DNA of 5,168 bases from Verrucomicrobiaceae bacterium (GTDB lineage Bacteria; Verrucomicrobiota; Verrucomicrobiae; Verrucomicrobiales; Akkermansiaceae), in the NCBI GenBank assembly GCA_947372405.1, contig CANBTO010000422.1, forward strand, positions 1 through 5,168, in the 5' to 3' direction. Below are positions 1 through 5,168 of the stretch, in pieces (the stretch's first letter is position 1; each line of letters opens with the position of its first letter). The position numbers were made by a program, and so were the translations under genes. Below the pieces are notes generated by a model that was given only the letters and a program-made list of their open reading frames with translations, was not told where the DNA came from and searched no databases.

Positions 1-978
1 CAAGGCCTGCGGCCAAACACCAGCATCAGCGACGGCCCCATCCAACCCGGCGAAATCACCGGCGCAGGCACCTGGCGACCCCACAATTCCGACGGCAAGT
101 TCGGCGGCATGGAGCCCATCTCCTTCGGCCTCATCCACTCCCGCAATACCATGTCCGTCCGCGTTGGAAACTACGCCGGCATTCCCAAAGTCAAGGAGGT
201 CGCCCGCATGGCCGGCTTTACCACCCCCATGCCCGAGAATCCCGCCTCCTACCTCGGTGCCTGGGAAGCCACCCCCTGGGAAGTCGCCACCGCCTACTCC
301 ATCTTCCCCAACGACGGCACCCGCTTCCGCCCCTATCTCATCTCGGAAATCAAAGACCGCGAGGGCAACATCCTCTACACCACCCCCGTCCTCTCCTACG
401 AAGCCGCCAGAAAAGGCTCTGCTTGGTCCATCTCCCAAATCCTCAAAGAAGTCACCACCGAGGGAACCGCCGCCGCCGTCACCAAGCTCGGCTTCGACAA
501 GCCCTGCGGCGTCAAAACCGGCACCACCAATGACTTCAAAGACGCCTGGTTCACCGCCTACACCTCCAATCTCACCTGCGTCGTCTGGGTCGGCTTCGAT
601 ACCCCCCAGAGAACCATCCAAGGTGGCTACGGCGCCACCCTCGCCCTCCCCGTCTGGGTGGACATCATGAAAACCGCCGACCGCCTCGGCTACAAAGCCG
701 GCCAGCTCAACAGCAAGCTCGCCCTTGTCCCCATCGACCTCTGCCGCCTCTCCGGCAAACGCGCCACCGCCGCCTGTCGCCAGGCCAACACCGCCTACAC
801 CGATCAAGTCCCCTCCGACATCCTCCTCCCCGCCGACGACCTCTGCCCCATCCACCCCGCCAAAGCCCTCAGCGTTGACGAATCCGCCCTCCCCCTCCCA
901 GCCCCCGCCGCCCCCCCGCGTGCGCTTCCCGTCGATGACCCAGAAGTCCCCCCCCGCGCCCTCCCCGTCGAGGACTGA
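1..978 (+). CDS. Penicillin-binding protein 1A family (class A PBP), C-terminal transpeptidase part, 5' truncated by window edge
   Basis: The frame is open from base 1, so the gene starts upstream; 325 residues are visible. It is the transpeptidase end of a class A penicillin-binding protein, which polymerises and cross-links peptidoglycan on the outer face of the inner membrane. The second active-site motif SRN lies at visible residues 47-49 (nt 139-147), inside HSRNTMSVRVGN. The third motif KTG lies at residues 172-174 (nt 514-522), in the typical context VKTGTTNDFKDAWF. The WVGFD segment and a late cysteine-containing tail ending in DLCPIHP are also usual for the family. The N-terminal membrane anchor, the GT51 glycosyltransferase domain and the SxxK catalytic serine must lie upstream of the window. 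The last 25 residues are a Pro/Ala-rich tail with two copies of PPRALPV(D/E)D. Codons end overwhelmingly in C, unlike the genes downstream. The family is certain; the PBP1A-type paralogue assignment is likely rather than proven. Confidence 0.95.
   Translation, partial: QGLRPNTSISDGPIQPGEITGAGTWRPHNSDGKFGGMEPISFGLIHSRNTMSVRVGNYAGIPKVKEVARMAGFTTPMPENPASYLGAWEATPWEVATAYSIFPNDGTRFRPYLISEIKDREGNILYTTPVLSYEAARKGSAWSISQILKEVTTEGTAAAVTKLGFDKPCGVKTGTTNDFKDAWFTAYTSNLTCVVWVGFDTPQRTIQGGYGATLALPVWVDIMKTADRLGYKAGQLNSKLALVPIDLCRLSGKRATAACRQANTAYTDQVPSDILLPADDLCPIHPAKALSVDESALPLPAPAAPPRALPVDDPEVPPRALPVED
913..975 (+). repeat. Two-copy in-frame tail repeat PPRALPV(D/E)D in the PBP C-terminus
   Basis: Codons 913-939 encode PPRALPVDD and codons 949-975 encode PPRALPVED, a 36-bp period joined by the linker PEV. 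The two copies end the PBP reading frame. The repeat is Pro-rich with acidic ends and is probably a disordered tail. A third related copy lies at 1282-1308, beyond the stop. Confidence 0.8.
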
Positions 979-1114
979 GGAAACTCGCCCCCCATCAAAA
1001 GCCGGACTCTACATCGTGGCAGCATTCTTTCTCATCTACCTCGCTGGCTACTCCATCATCCGGAAAGACTGCGTGCCAAGCCCTTTGGCGACCTTGTTCT
1101 GCCAAGCTATTTAG
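935..1114 (+). CDS. Probable small single-pass membrane protein (59 aa) overlapping the PBP 3' end
   Basis: This reading frame starts with ATG at 935 (MTQKSPPAPSPSR) and ends with TAG at 1112-1114. It overlaps the last 44 bases of the PBP gene in the +2 frame. Residues 23-42 (AGLYIVAAFFLIYLAGYSII) form a clean hydrophobic helix followed by RKD, so a short Pro-rich soluble N-terminus and one TM segment are predicted. Beyond the overlap, codon third positions favour C (ctc tac atc, ttc, atc tac ctc, tac tcc atc atc), as in real genes of this window. No Shine-Dalgarno is visible before 935, so translation might be coupled to the PBP. The family is not recognised. It could also be the remnant of a larger gene whose start was lost. 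The overlapping start is the weakest part of the call. Confidence 0.45.
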   Translation: MTQKSPPAPSPSRTEETRPPSKAGLYIVAAFFLIYLAGYSIIRKDCVPSPLATLFCQAI

Positions 1115-1390
1115 ATTTCAACGGCACACTGTGCCGGATCTACAAGCCTTGCTTTTGGATGGGGAGTCGCGTGACTGGTAAATCATTCACGACTGATCCC
1201 TTTGCACCCCCTTTCTTTGGAAACTCCCTCCAGAAATGCATCACCCCCCCCGCGCATCCTCCCAGCGATGACCCAGAAGCTCCCCCCCGCGCACTGACGG
1301 TGGATGATTGAACCGTTGGCGCGAAACCATCTCATTGCAAGTCTAACGAACATTACAGAGGCTACGTGAAAATCTTTTCAAGCAGCCAAT
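1115..1390. other. Intergenic region between the PBP/small ORF and the minus-strand pair
   Basis: No gene longer than about 50 codons is supported here. In the PBP frame it is stop-free up to 1311, with an ATG at 1159 that would give a 50-residue product ending in DDPEAPPRALTVDD. It contains the displaced PBP tail copy and a short AT-rich palindrome, TGAAAA-TC-TTTTCA, at 1367-1380. That palindrome lies just past the stop of the minus-strand gene. It is too weak to be called a terminator with confidence. Confidence 0.5.
1267..1311 (+). repeat. Displaced third copy of the PBP tail with stop codon
   Basis: These 45 bases align without gaps to 934-978, the last 15 codons of the PBP gene including TGA, with 36 of 45 identical by my count. 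They encode DDPEAPPRALTVDD versus DDPEVPPRALPVED. The two copies are exactly 333 bp (111 codons) apart and in the same frame, with no stop codon between the TGA at 976-978 and the TGA at 1309-1311. Of seven differing codons, four are synonymous and one is Glu to Asp, which suggests the copy was or is translated. The likely reading is a duplicated or displaced gene end. Confidence 0.75.
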
Positions 1391-1798
1391 TCAAAACTTC
1401 CGGCGTGAGCCGTGCGTCTCGCGGGCTTGCATCGCCGTGACTTCCCCGCAGTGAGGGCAGCGGAAACAGTTCTTGAAGATGACAGCACCCGCGACCCTAA
1501 GGCGGTGACTGCCGAGAAGAGGTTTGGCTTTCCAGTTTCTGGAGCTACCGGAACGCACGATCGGCCGCCCCAGACAAAGCGGACAACGGACACTTGAGGA
1601 GAGCGGGCAATAGATGATGAGCAAAATGATCGATGCGACGTTGAGGCCCAAGAGCACATCTTTGAGTTTTTCGTTTTCGGAGAATATGACGTAGCCAAGA
1701 ACGCCCAGCGTAGAGATGACCAAGGCGCCAAGCAAAACCATCAGCCAACAGGCGATTTTGAAACGAACAACCGAGGAATAGTGGGGAAATTGGTGCAT
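1391..1798 (-). CDS. Small membrane protein with two TM helices and a two-CxxC zinc-ribbon-like domain (135 aa)
   Basis: Two hydrophobic segments (about residues 15-39 and 47-64) form a helical hairpin. A basic cytosolic-type domain follows, with CPLC at 72-75 and CPHC at 114-117. The paired CxxC knuckles about 40 residues apart suggest one bound zinc ion; the stretch KPLLGSHRLRV lies between them. I recall similar short proteins with the same spacing from Verrucomicrobia, all of unknown function, but I cannot confirm this by search. Start ATG at 1798; no Shine-Dalgarno is visible upstream. It is second in a likely two-gene minus-strand unit, 48 bp behind the 90-residue gene. Reading frames on the opposite strand and in other frames lack such organised features. 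Role unknown; a membrane-tethered regulator or assembly factor is only a guess. Confidence 0.8.
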   Translation of the reverse strand: MHQFPHYSSVVRFKIACWLMVLLGALVISTLGVLGYVIFSENEKLKDVLLGLNVASIILLIIYCPLSSSVRCPLCLGRPIVRSGSSRNWKAKPLLGSHRLRVAGAVIFKNCFRCPHCGEVTAMQARETHGSRRKF

Positions 1799-1846
1799 TT
1801 TCAGGGATGGATGCGACTCGATTCAGGCGGTAAATCAGGTGATCTT

Positions 1847-2119
1847 TCACGCGTCGGCGCGCACCAGGAACGGAACGGCAACATCGTCCGCAAGCAGGCA
1901 TGCCGCCATGTGGGCGCTGGATTTAGAGTCGTAGCGGGTGGCGAGTTTGAGATCTGTCGTCCAAGCGTCCTCGCCGCCGAGGGTGGCACACCAGATTTTC
2001 GTTCCAGCAGGGTAGCTTGCTCCGGCAAGCCATTGCGATGGAGGATCGCCGGAGTCGGGAGGGTTTGAATTTCCAGCAACACGCGAGGCCGGTGCCGGAA
2101 CGTGGTAAATTTCATTCAT
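1847..2119 (-). CDS. Hypothetical small soluble protein (90 aa)
   Basis: The product begins MNEIYHVPAPASRV and has no signal peptide or TM segment. The first 35 residues are rich in Pro, Ser and Gly. The second half (residues 40-86) looks folded: KIWCATLGGEDAW, then TTDLKLATRYDSKSSAHMAA, then LLADDVAVPF, a pattern of a strand, a short acidic loop and an amphipathic helix. Family not recognised. Among the overlapping frames this one has the most protein-like composition. It lies 48 bp upstream of the two-CxxC membrane protein on the same strand, and a candidate promoter lies 56-84 bp before its start, so the two are probably co-transcribed. No good Shine-Dalgarno precedes the ATG. Cys44 and Cys74 are present but not in a metal-binding spacing. 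Confidence 0.65.
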   Translation of the reverse strand: MNEIYHVPAPASRVAGNSNPPDSGDPPSQWLAGASYPAGTKIWCATLGGEDAWTTDLKLATRYDSKSSAHMAACLLADDVAVPFLVRADA

Positions 2120-2174
2120 TTCGTTATTCTCGCGGATTTCGCAGAAAGGAGAAGGTAAAAGTTAGAAAAATGTG

Positions 2175-2203
2175 AGAATATTTTCTAGCAGAACGCGTGC
2201 CAA
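2175..2203 (-). promoter_or_regulatory. Candidate promoter for the minus-strand gene pair (sigma-54-like and sigma-70-like patterns overlap)
   Basis: On the minus strand, 2203-2186 reads TTGGCACGCGTTCTGCTA. It matches the sigma-54 consensus (TGGCACG, four bases, TTGC) at all but one position, with GG and GC separated by exactly 10 bases. The same stretch also fits a sigma-70 promoter: TTGGCA at 2203-2198, a 17-base spacer, and TATTCT at 2180-2175. Either would give a leader of roughly 50-60 bases before the ATG at 2119. Which holoenzyme uses it cannot be decided from sequence alone. No enhancer-binding-protein site is recognised. Confidence 0.45.
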
Positions 2204-2384
2204 TTCTAGCGGACCTTCAAAAGTCGGGGTTGTTCCAAGGATTGAATTACCCGCTAGCTTCGAGGCAATCCTGCAAAAGGGAATGCAAGTGGTGATCCGT
2301 GACGCATCGGAAGCTTGGACTTATAAGAACCAACACGGCGATCGGCCTGGATGATTGTTATTTAGAGGGGTATCAGGCTTCTGA

Positions 2385-2404
2385 CAGCGGTTATTCCGCC
2401 GCTG
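2385..2404 (+). other. Small hairpin in the leader region
   Basis: CAGCGG at 2385-2390 pairs with CCGCTG at 2399-2404 around an 8-base loop. A competing pairing, GCGG with CCGC (2387-2390 and 2396-2399), is also possible. It lies 14 bases before a second, longer hairpin. Confidence 0.35.
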
Positions 2405-2418
2405 CGGGACGGTATCTT

Positions 2419-2445
2419 CTCGATGCGGATAATGTCAGCATCGAG
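2419..2445 (+). terminator. Perfect 8-bp hairpin, possible weak terminator or leader structure
   Basis: CTCGATGC at 2419-2426 pairs perfectly with GCATCGAG at 2438-2445 around an 11-base loop. A short T run (ATTTT) follows seven bases later, not directly, so this is not a standard intrinsic terminator. It could end transcription from upstream, act as an attenuator for the 2550-5153 unit, or be chance. Confidence 0.3.
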
Positions 2446-2549
2446 TGATGCTATTTTGCCCTCGGAGACTTTCGGGAATTCACATCTTGATTCGCGCGGT
2501 TACAACTGATTCCCTCGACAGGCTAAAGAAATACCAATCAATCATCACC

Positions 2550-4340
2550 ATGGCCATAAATACCGATCAAGACCTCACACGCGGTGACCCAGAAGCCGCC
2601 ATCCCGTCCACCTCCTGCCCGGCAGTCCGCCCAAGGACCGGTCCGCTCCTCCTAAATCTCGGACTTCTCCGGGGCCTACTTTCGCTCGCCCTCACCAGCG
2701 GCAGCGGCCATGCCGCAGAGGCCGCCCCCGTGAGCGCATCCCCGCGCATCGTGAACATCATCAATTTCATCCGGCAGTGCGAGCCGCGCATCGAGCGCAT
2801 CACGGAAACCGTCCTCTACGACACCGTCGTCAAACAGGTGGAAATCATGAAGGCCCATCAACTGCGCGGCACCTTCCTCCTCCAGTATGATTCCCTCGTG
2901 GACGCCCGCTATCAGAAACTCCTCAAGGAGCAGCCTGAGGGCATGTTCGAGATCGGCGGGTGGTGGGAAATCCCTCAAGCCCTGGTGGAAAAAAGCGGTC
3001 TGCATTGGCGCGGGAAAACATCCTGGGACTGGCATGCCAATGTCGGATTCTCCACCGGCTACACCCCGCAGGAGCGCGAGAAACTCGTGGATACCTACAT
3101 GGCGGAATTTAAGAAAATCTTCGGTTACTACCCGCGATCCGTCGGTTCATGGTTCATCGACGAACATACCTTACAATACATGCAAGAGCACTATGGCATC
3201 GTGGCCTCATGCAACTGCAAAGACCAAATCGGCACCGATGGCTATACCTTGTGGGGCGGCTATTGGAACCAAGGATATTATCCAAGTAAAAAGAATGCCT
3301 ACATGCCAGCCCAGAACGCCGCGAACCAGATCGCTGTGCCGATCTTCAGGATGTTAGGCAGCGATCCCATTCATCAATATGACAGCGGCTTGGGCGGGGA
3401 TCGGCAGCGGGTGGTTTCCCTAGAGCCCGTCTATCAGGGAGGCGGCGGCGACGCCGCCTGGTGCCAATGGTATTTCGATACCTTCGTGGAAGGCGCCGCA
3501 ATGGGCTACGCCTACACGCAGGTGGGGCAGGAGAATTCATTCACCTGGGACCGCATGGCAAAGGGCTTTGAAATCCAAATGCCGATGATCGCCCATCTCC
3601 AGCAAGCAGGCAAAATAGTGGTCAAGACATTAGGCGAGACGGGGATATGGTTTAAGGATAAATATCCAGTCACACCGCCGACCTCGGTAACTGTCTTAAA
3701 AGATTACTCGGCCAAGAACCAAAAAACAGTATGGTTTGACTCCCGTTTCTATCGGGCTAATCTACTATGGGATCAGGACAGCCTGCGCTTCCGAGATATT
3801 CATTTGTTTGATGAAACCATCGCATCCGACTATCTCACCAAACCAGGCACATCGAGCGAGTGCCACTACGACACGCTGCCCCTCGTTGACGGTTTCCGCT
3901 GGAGCTCCACGCAAATCGTCGCCGGTCTGCGATTCAAGACAAGCGAAGGAGCGGAACTCAAAGGCGACACCCCAACCGTCGATGATTCCAAAGAAGGCGA
4001 ACTCGTAGTCCATTGGCCAGTGAATGCCCCCAAGGGAGAAATCCTCATGAAATTCGACGAAACATCCGTCCACATTTCCGCAGACGGCGAACTGAAAAAC
4101 AATTGGTGCCTCGAACTCTCCAGTGACAAAGCTGCGATGCTGCCCTTCCGGGAAATCACCAGCGGGAAAATCACCTGCGAGCATCTCCATACCGCTTACG
4201 AAATTTTGGCAAAGAAAGGCCACTTTTCAAAGGGGACCGCGTTTGATTATAGAATCAATCCAGAGGACCAGCAGATCCTGTTGGATTTATCGCAGAGAAG
4301 CTCCGCAGGCGCAGAGAAAAATAAAACTCCCGGAAAGTAA
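2550..4340 (+). CDS. Secreted DUF3863/DUF3864-like protein, deacetylase/glycosidase-like N-terminal half (596 aa)
   Basis: I place the start at ATG 2550 because it puts a hydrophobic stretch at residues 31-49 (GPLLLNLGLLRGLLSLALT), followed by a signal-peptidase-like site GHA|AEA near residue 55. The n-region is unusually long. The frame is also open from GTG 2445/ATG 2448. Residues about 65-340 resemble the secreted DUF3863 group, whose fold is related to polysaccharide deacetylases and GH38/57-type barrels. Candidate functional residues sit in EIGGWWEI (134-141), WDWHAN (159-164) and FIDEHT (202-207), supplying Glu, Asp and His. Many Trp/Tyr residues (YTLWGGYWNQGYY) suggest a carbohydrate-binding groove. 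From about residue 360 (TLGETG) onward a beta-rich C-terminal part follows, matching what I recall of DUF3864. It probably acts on a glycan or glycoside in the periplasm or outside the cell. Family assignment is from memory; the reaction is unknown. The DUF1080 gene follows on the same strand after about 100 bp. Confidence 0.8.
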   Translation: MAINTDQDLTRGDPEAAIPSTSCPAVRPRTGPLLLNLGLLRGLLSLALTSGSGHAAEAAPVSASPRIVNIINFIRQCEPRIERITETVLYDTVVKQVEIMKAHQLRGTFLLQYDSLVDARYQKLLKEQPEGMFEIGGWWEIPQALVEKSGLHWRGKTSWDWHANVGFSTGYTPQEREKLVDTYMAEFKKIFGYYPRSVGSWFIDEHTLQYMQEHYGIVASCNCKDQIGTDGYTLWGGYWNQGYYPSKKNAYMPAQNAANQIAVPIFRMLGSDPIHQYDSGLGGDRQRVVSLEPVYQGGGGDAAWCQWYFDTFVEGAAMGYAYTQVGQENSFTWDRMAKGFEIQMPMIAHLQQAGKIVVKTLGETGIWFKDKYPVTPPTSVTVLKDYSAKNQKTVWFDSRFYRANLLWDQDSLRFRDIHLFDETIASDYLTKPGTSSECHYDTLPLVDGFRWSSTQIVAGLRFKTSEGAELKGDTPTVDDSKEGELVVHWPVNAPKGEILMKFDETSVHISADGELKNNWCLELSSDKAAMLPFREITSGKITCEHLHTAYEILAKKGHFSKGTAFDYRINPEDQQILLDLSQRSSAGAEKNKTPGK

Positions 4341-4380
4341 GCCCATCCTCAGAACGGTATCTTCTACGGAGTTGGCAATT

Positions 4381-4394
4381 CGCAGGAAGCTGCG
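4381..4394 (+). promoter_or_regulatory. Hairpin containing a Shine-Dalgarno-like AGGA just before ATG 4395
   Basis: CGCAG (4381-4385) and CTGCG (4390-4394) can pair around a GAAG loop and end right at an ATG at 4395. AGGA at 4384-4387 lies seven bases before that ATG, the best ribosome-binding site in the window, yet part of it is in the stem. It bears on the choice between starts 4395 and 4440 for the DUF1080 gene. Confidence 0.35.
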
Positions 4395-4439
4395 ATGCTG
4401 AACCACATTTTCCGTCCAATATCCAACCACAACTCTACT

Positions 4440-5153
4440 ATGAAACGATCCACCAAGGCCATCATCGCCCTTTTCCTTCCTGCGCTATTTGCCACCGCCT
4501 CCGCCAAAGACCCAGCAACAACCCACGGTATCATCGACATCAATAAATCAGACCGCCCTGCCGACGCGGTCCAGCTTGTCGGGGAAAAGGGCTACGACCT
4601 GATTCCCGAGGGAGCCGCACCCACCAAGTGGGTCTTCAATGATGGCGTCCTCACCGCCCCCACGGATTGGGATAGCCTGCTGACGAAAGACTCCTATCAG
4701 GACTTGCGGATGCACGTGGAGTTCAATGTCAACGCGGTCAAGGATTGCAAAGACCCGGAAGGCGACGGGAACTCCGGCGTTTACATCCAGCAGCGTTACG
4801 AAGTGCAAATCTTAAACTCCTTCGGAGTCACCGCAGAGAACTACAAGGCCAGTTACTGCGGGAGTATCTATAAACAAAAAAAGCCTGATCTCCTCGTTAG
4901 CAAGCAGGCTGGGGAGTGGCAAACTTATGACATCGCATTCCGCGCCGCGCGTTTCACCGATGGCAAAAAAACCGAGAACGCGCGGATCACCGTTTATCAG
5001 AATGGCCAGTTGATCCACGACGACTACTCCATCACCGCAAAGACCGGCGCAGGTAAGAAAGAAGGCCCCGAGGCAGCCCCCGTCATGCTTCAAGGGCACC
5101 ACAACCCAGTGCGTTTCCGCAACGTCTGGATCCAGAAATTATCGCTCGACTAG
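4440..5153 (+). CDS. Secreted DUF1080 protein (3-keto-disaccharide hydrolase family, LamG-like fold)
   Basis: From ATG 4440 the product is 237 residues. It opens with a textbook signal peptide: MKRSTK, a hydrophobic core at 7-18, and a likely cut after TASA (residue 22). The rest is one DUF1080 domain (PF06439), a concanavalin/LamG-like beta sandwich. Its hallmarks are GNSGVYIQQRYEVQILNSFG (residues 110-129), WQTYDIAFRAARF and, at the end, VMLQGHHNPVRFRNVWIQ (215-232). Family members are common and expanded in Verrucomicrobiota, Planctomycetota and Bacteroidota. They are named for hydrolysis of 3-keto-glycosides, though many are untested. An in-frame ATG at 4395 has a better ribosome-binding site (AGGA, seven bases away) and would add 15 residues before the signal peptide; I prefer 4440 on signal-peptide grounds. 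It lies 99 bp behind the DUF3863-like gene, with no terminator visible between them, so an operon is likely. No lipobox is seen. Confidence 0.93.
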   Translation: MKRSTKAIIALFLPALFATASAKDPATTHGIIDINKSDRPADAVQLVGEKGYDLIPEGAAPTKWVFNDGVLTAPTDWDSLLTKDSYQDLRMHVEFNVNAVKDCKDPEGDGNSGVYIQQRYEVQILNSFGVTAENYKASYCGSIYKQKKPDLLVSKQAGEWQTYDIAFRAARFTDGKKTENARITVYQNGQLIHDDYSITAKTGAGKKEGPEAAPVMLQGHHNPVRFRNVWIQKLSLD

Positions 5154-5168
5154 GCCCCGGACTCATCC

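Larger units (their letters stand above)
2172..2448 (+). pseudogene. Possible broken small gene (two frames that together look coding)
   Basis: A frame from GTG 2172 to TGA 2354 encodes 60 residues, including VPRIELPASFEAILQKGMQ and VVIRDASEAWTY. A second frame, open from 2296 to TGA 2446-2448, continues as TNTAIGLDDCYLEGYQASDS and then GRYLLDADNVSIE. The end resembles a beta-strand-rich tail. The two frames overlap at about 2296-2351, so one frameshift would fuse them into a product of roughly 90 residues. Codon use is ordinary in both, but neither half is recognised, and the start is unsupported: AGGAG at 2147-2151 is too far from GTG 2172. It could also be non-coding leader sequence of the downstream operon. 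Low confidence. Confidence 0.25.

Noticed and set aside
164..670. Long plus-strand frame overlapping the PBP gene, rich in Pro, Ser and Lys
   Set aside because: Low-complexity shadow produced by C-rich codons of the PBP gene in another frame.
979..981. UGA at 976-978 as a selenocysteine codon
   Set aside because: No convincing SECIS-like stem-loop directly follows, the frame beyond lacks clear protein character apart from the tail copy, and UGA fits a normal PBP end.
804..1025. Minus-strand frame opposite the PBP tail
   Set aside because: Gly/Arg/Ser-rich antisense shadow with no recognisable feature.
1367..1380. TGAAAA-TC-TTTTCA palindrome as a terminator for the minus-strand unit
   Set aside because: Stem is only AT-rich 6 bp with a 2-base loop and has no following T run in the right orientation.
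1545..1901. Minus-strand frame overlapping both small minus-strand genes
   Set aside because: It overlaps the CxxC membrane protein gene in another frame and lacks its TM segments and CxxC pairs.
1781..2068. Plus-strand 95-codon frame
   Set aside because: Antisense to the 90-aa gene; composition is Arg/Gly-rich with no organised segments, so the minus-strand frame is preferred.
3765..4223. 152-codon minus-strand frame opposite the secreted protein gene
   Set aside because: Antisense shadow of the well-supported 596-aa gene; no domain features.
4812..5102. Minus-strand frame opposite the DUF1080 gene
   Set aside because: Antisense shadow; the plus strand carries the clear DUF1080 hallmarks.

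Overview
The window most likely comes from a free-living or environmental member of the Verrucomicrobiota (PVC group). This is an inference from protein content: a bifunctional PBP1A-type penicillin-binding protein, a secreted DUF1080 (3-keto-disaccharide hydrolase-type) protein, a secreted protein that looks like the DUF3863/DUF3864 group, and a small two-TM, two-CxxC protein of a kind I associate with Verrucomicrobia. No rRNA, tRNA, CRISPR array or clear transposase is visible.

Layout. Positions 1-978 hold the 3' part of a penicillin-binding protein gene, cut by the window edge and very rich in codons ending in C. Its tail carries a repeated PPRALPVDD-type peptide. A third copy of this peptide lies 333 bp further on, in the same frame, at the end of a stop-free stretch that begins directly after the annotated stop. 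Overlapping the end of the PBP gene in another frame is a probable 59-residue single-TM protein (935-1114). On the minus strand are two small, co-oriented genes 48 bp apart: an unrecognised 90-residue protein (2119-1847) and a membrane protein with two CxxC pairs (1798-1391). A candidate promoter precedes them and fits both a sigma-54 and a sigma-70 pattern. Positions 2120-2549 are a lower-GC intergenic stretch with a possible broken reading frame and two hairpins.

From 2550 to 5153, two genes run co-directionally on the plus strand about 100 bp apart: a 596-residue secreted protein with a deacetylase/glycosidase-like N-terminal half, then a DUF1080 protein with a clear signal peptide. Their order and shared export signals suggest a small periplasmic or extracellular carbohydrate-processing unit. 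Substrate and reaction cannot be read from the sequence.

No wholly new system can be proven here. The most unusual points are the displaced third copy of the PBP tail with mostly synonymous or conservative divergence, the overlapping small membrane ORF, the orphan minus-strand pair with its dual-pattern promoter, and the pairing of the DUF3863-like protein with DUF1080.
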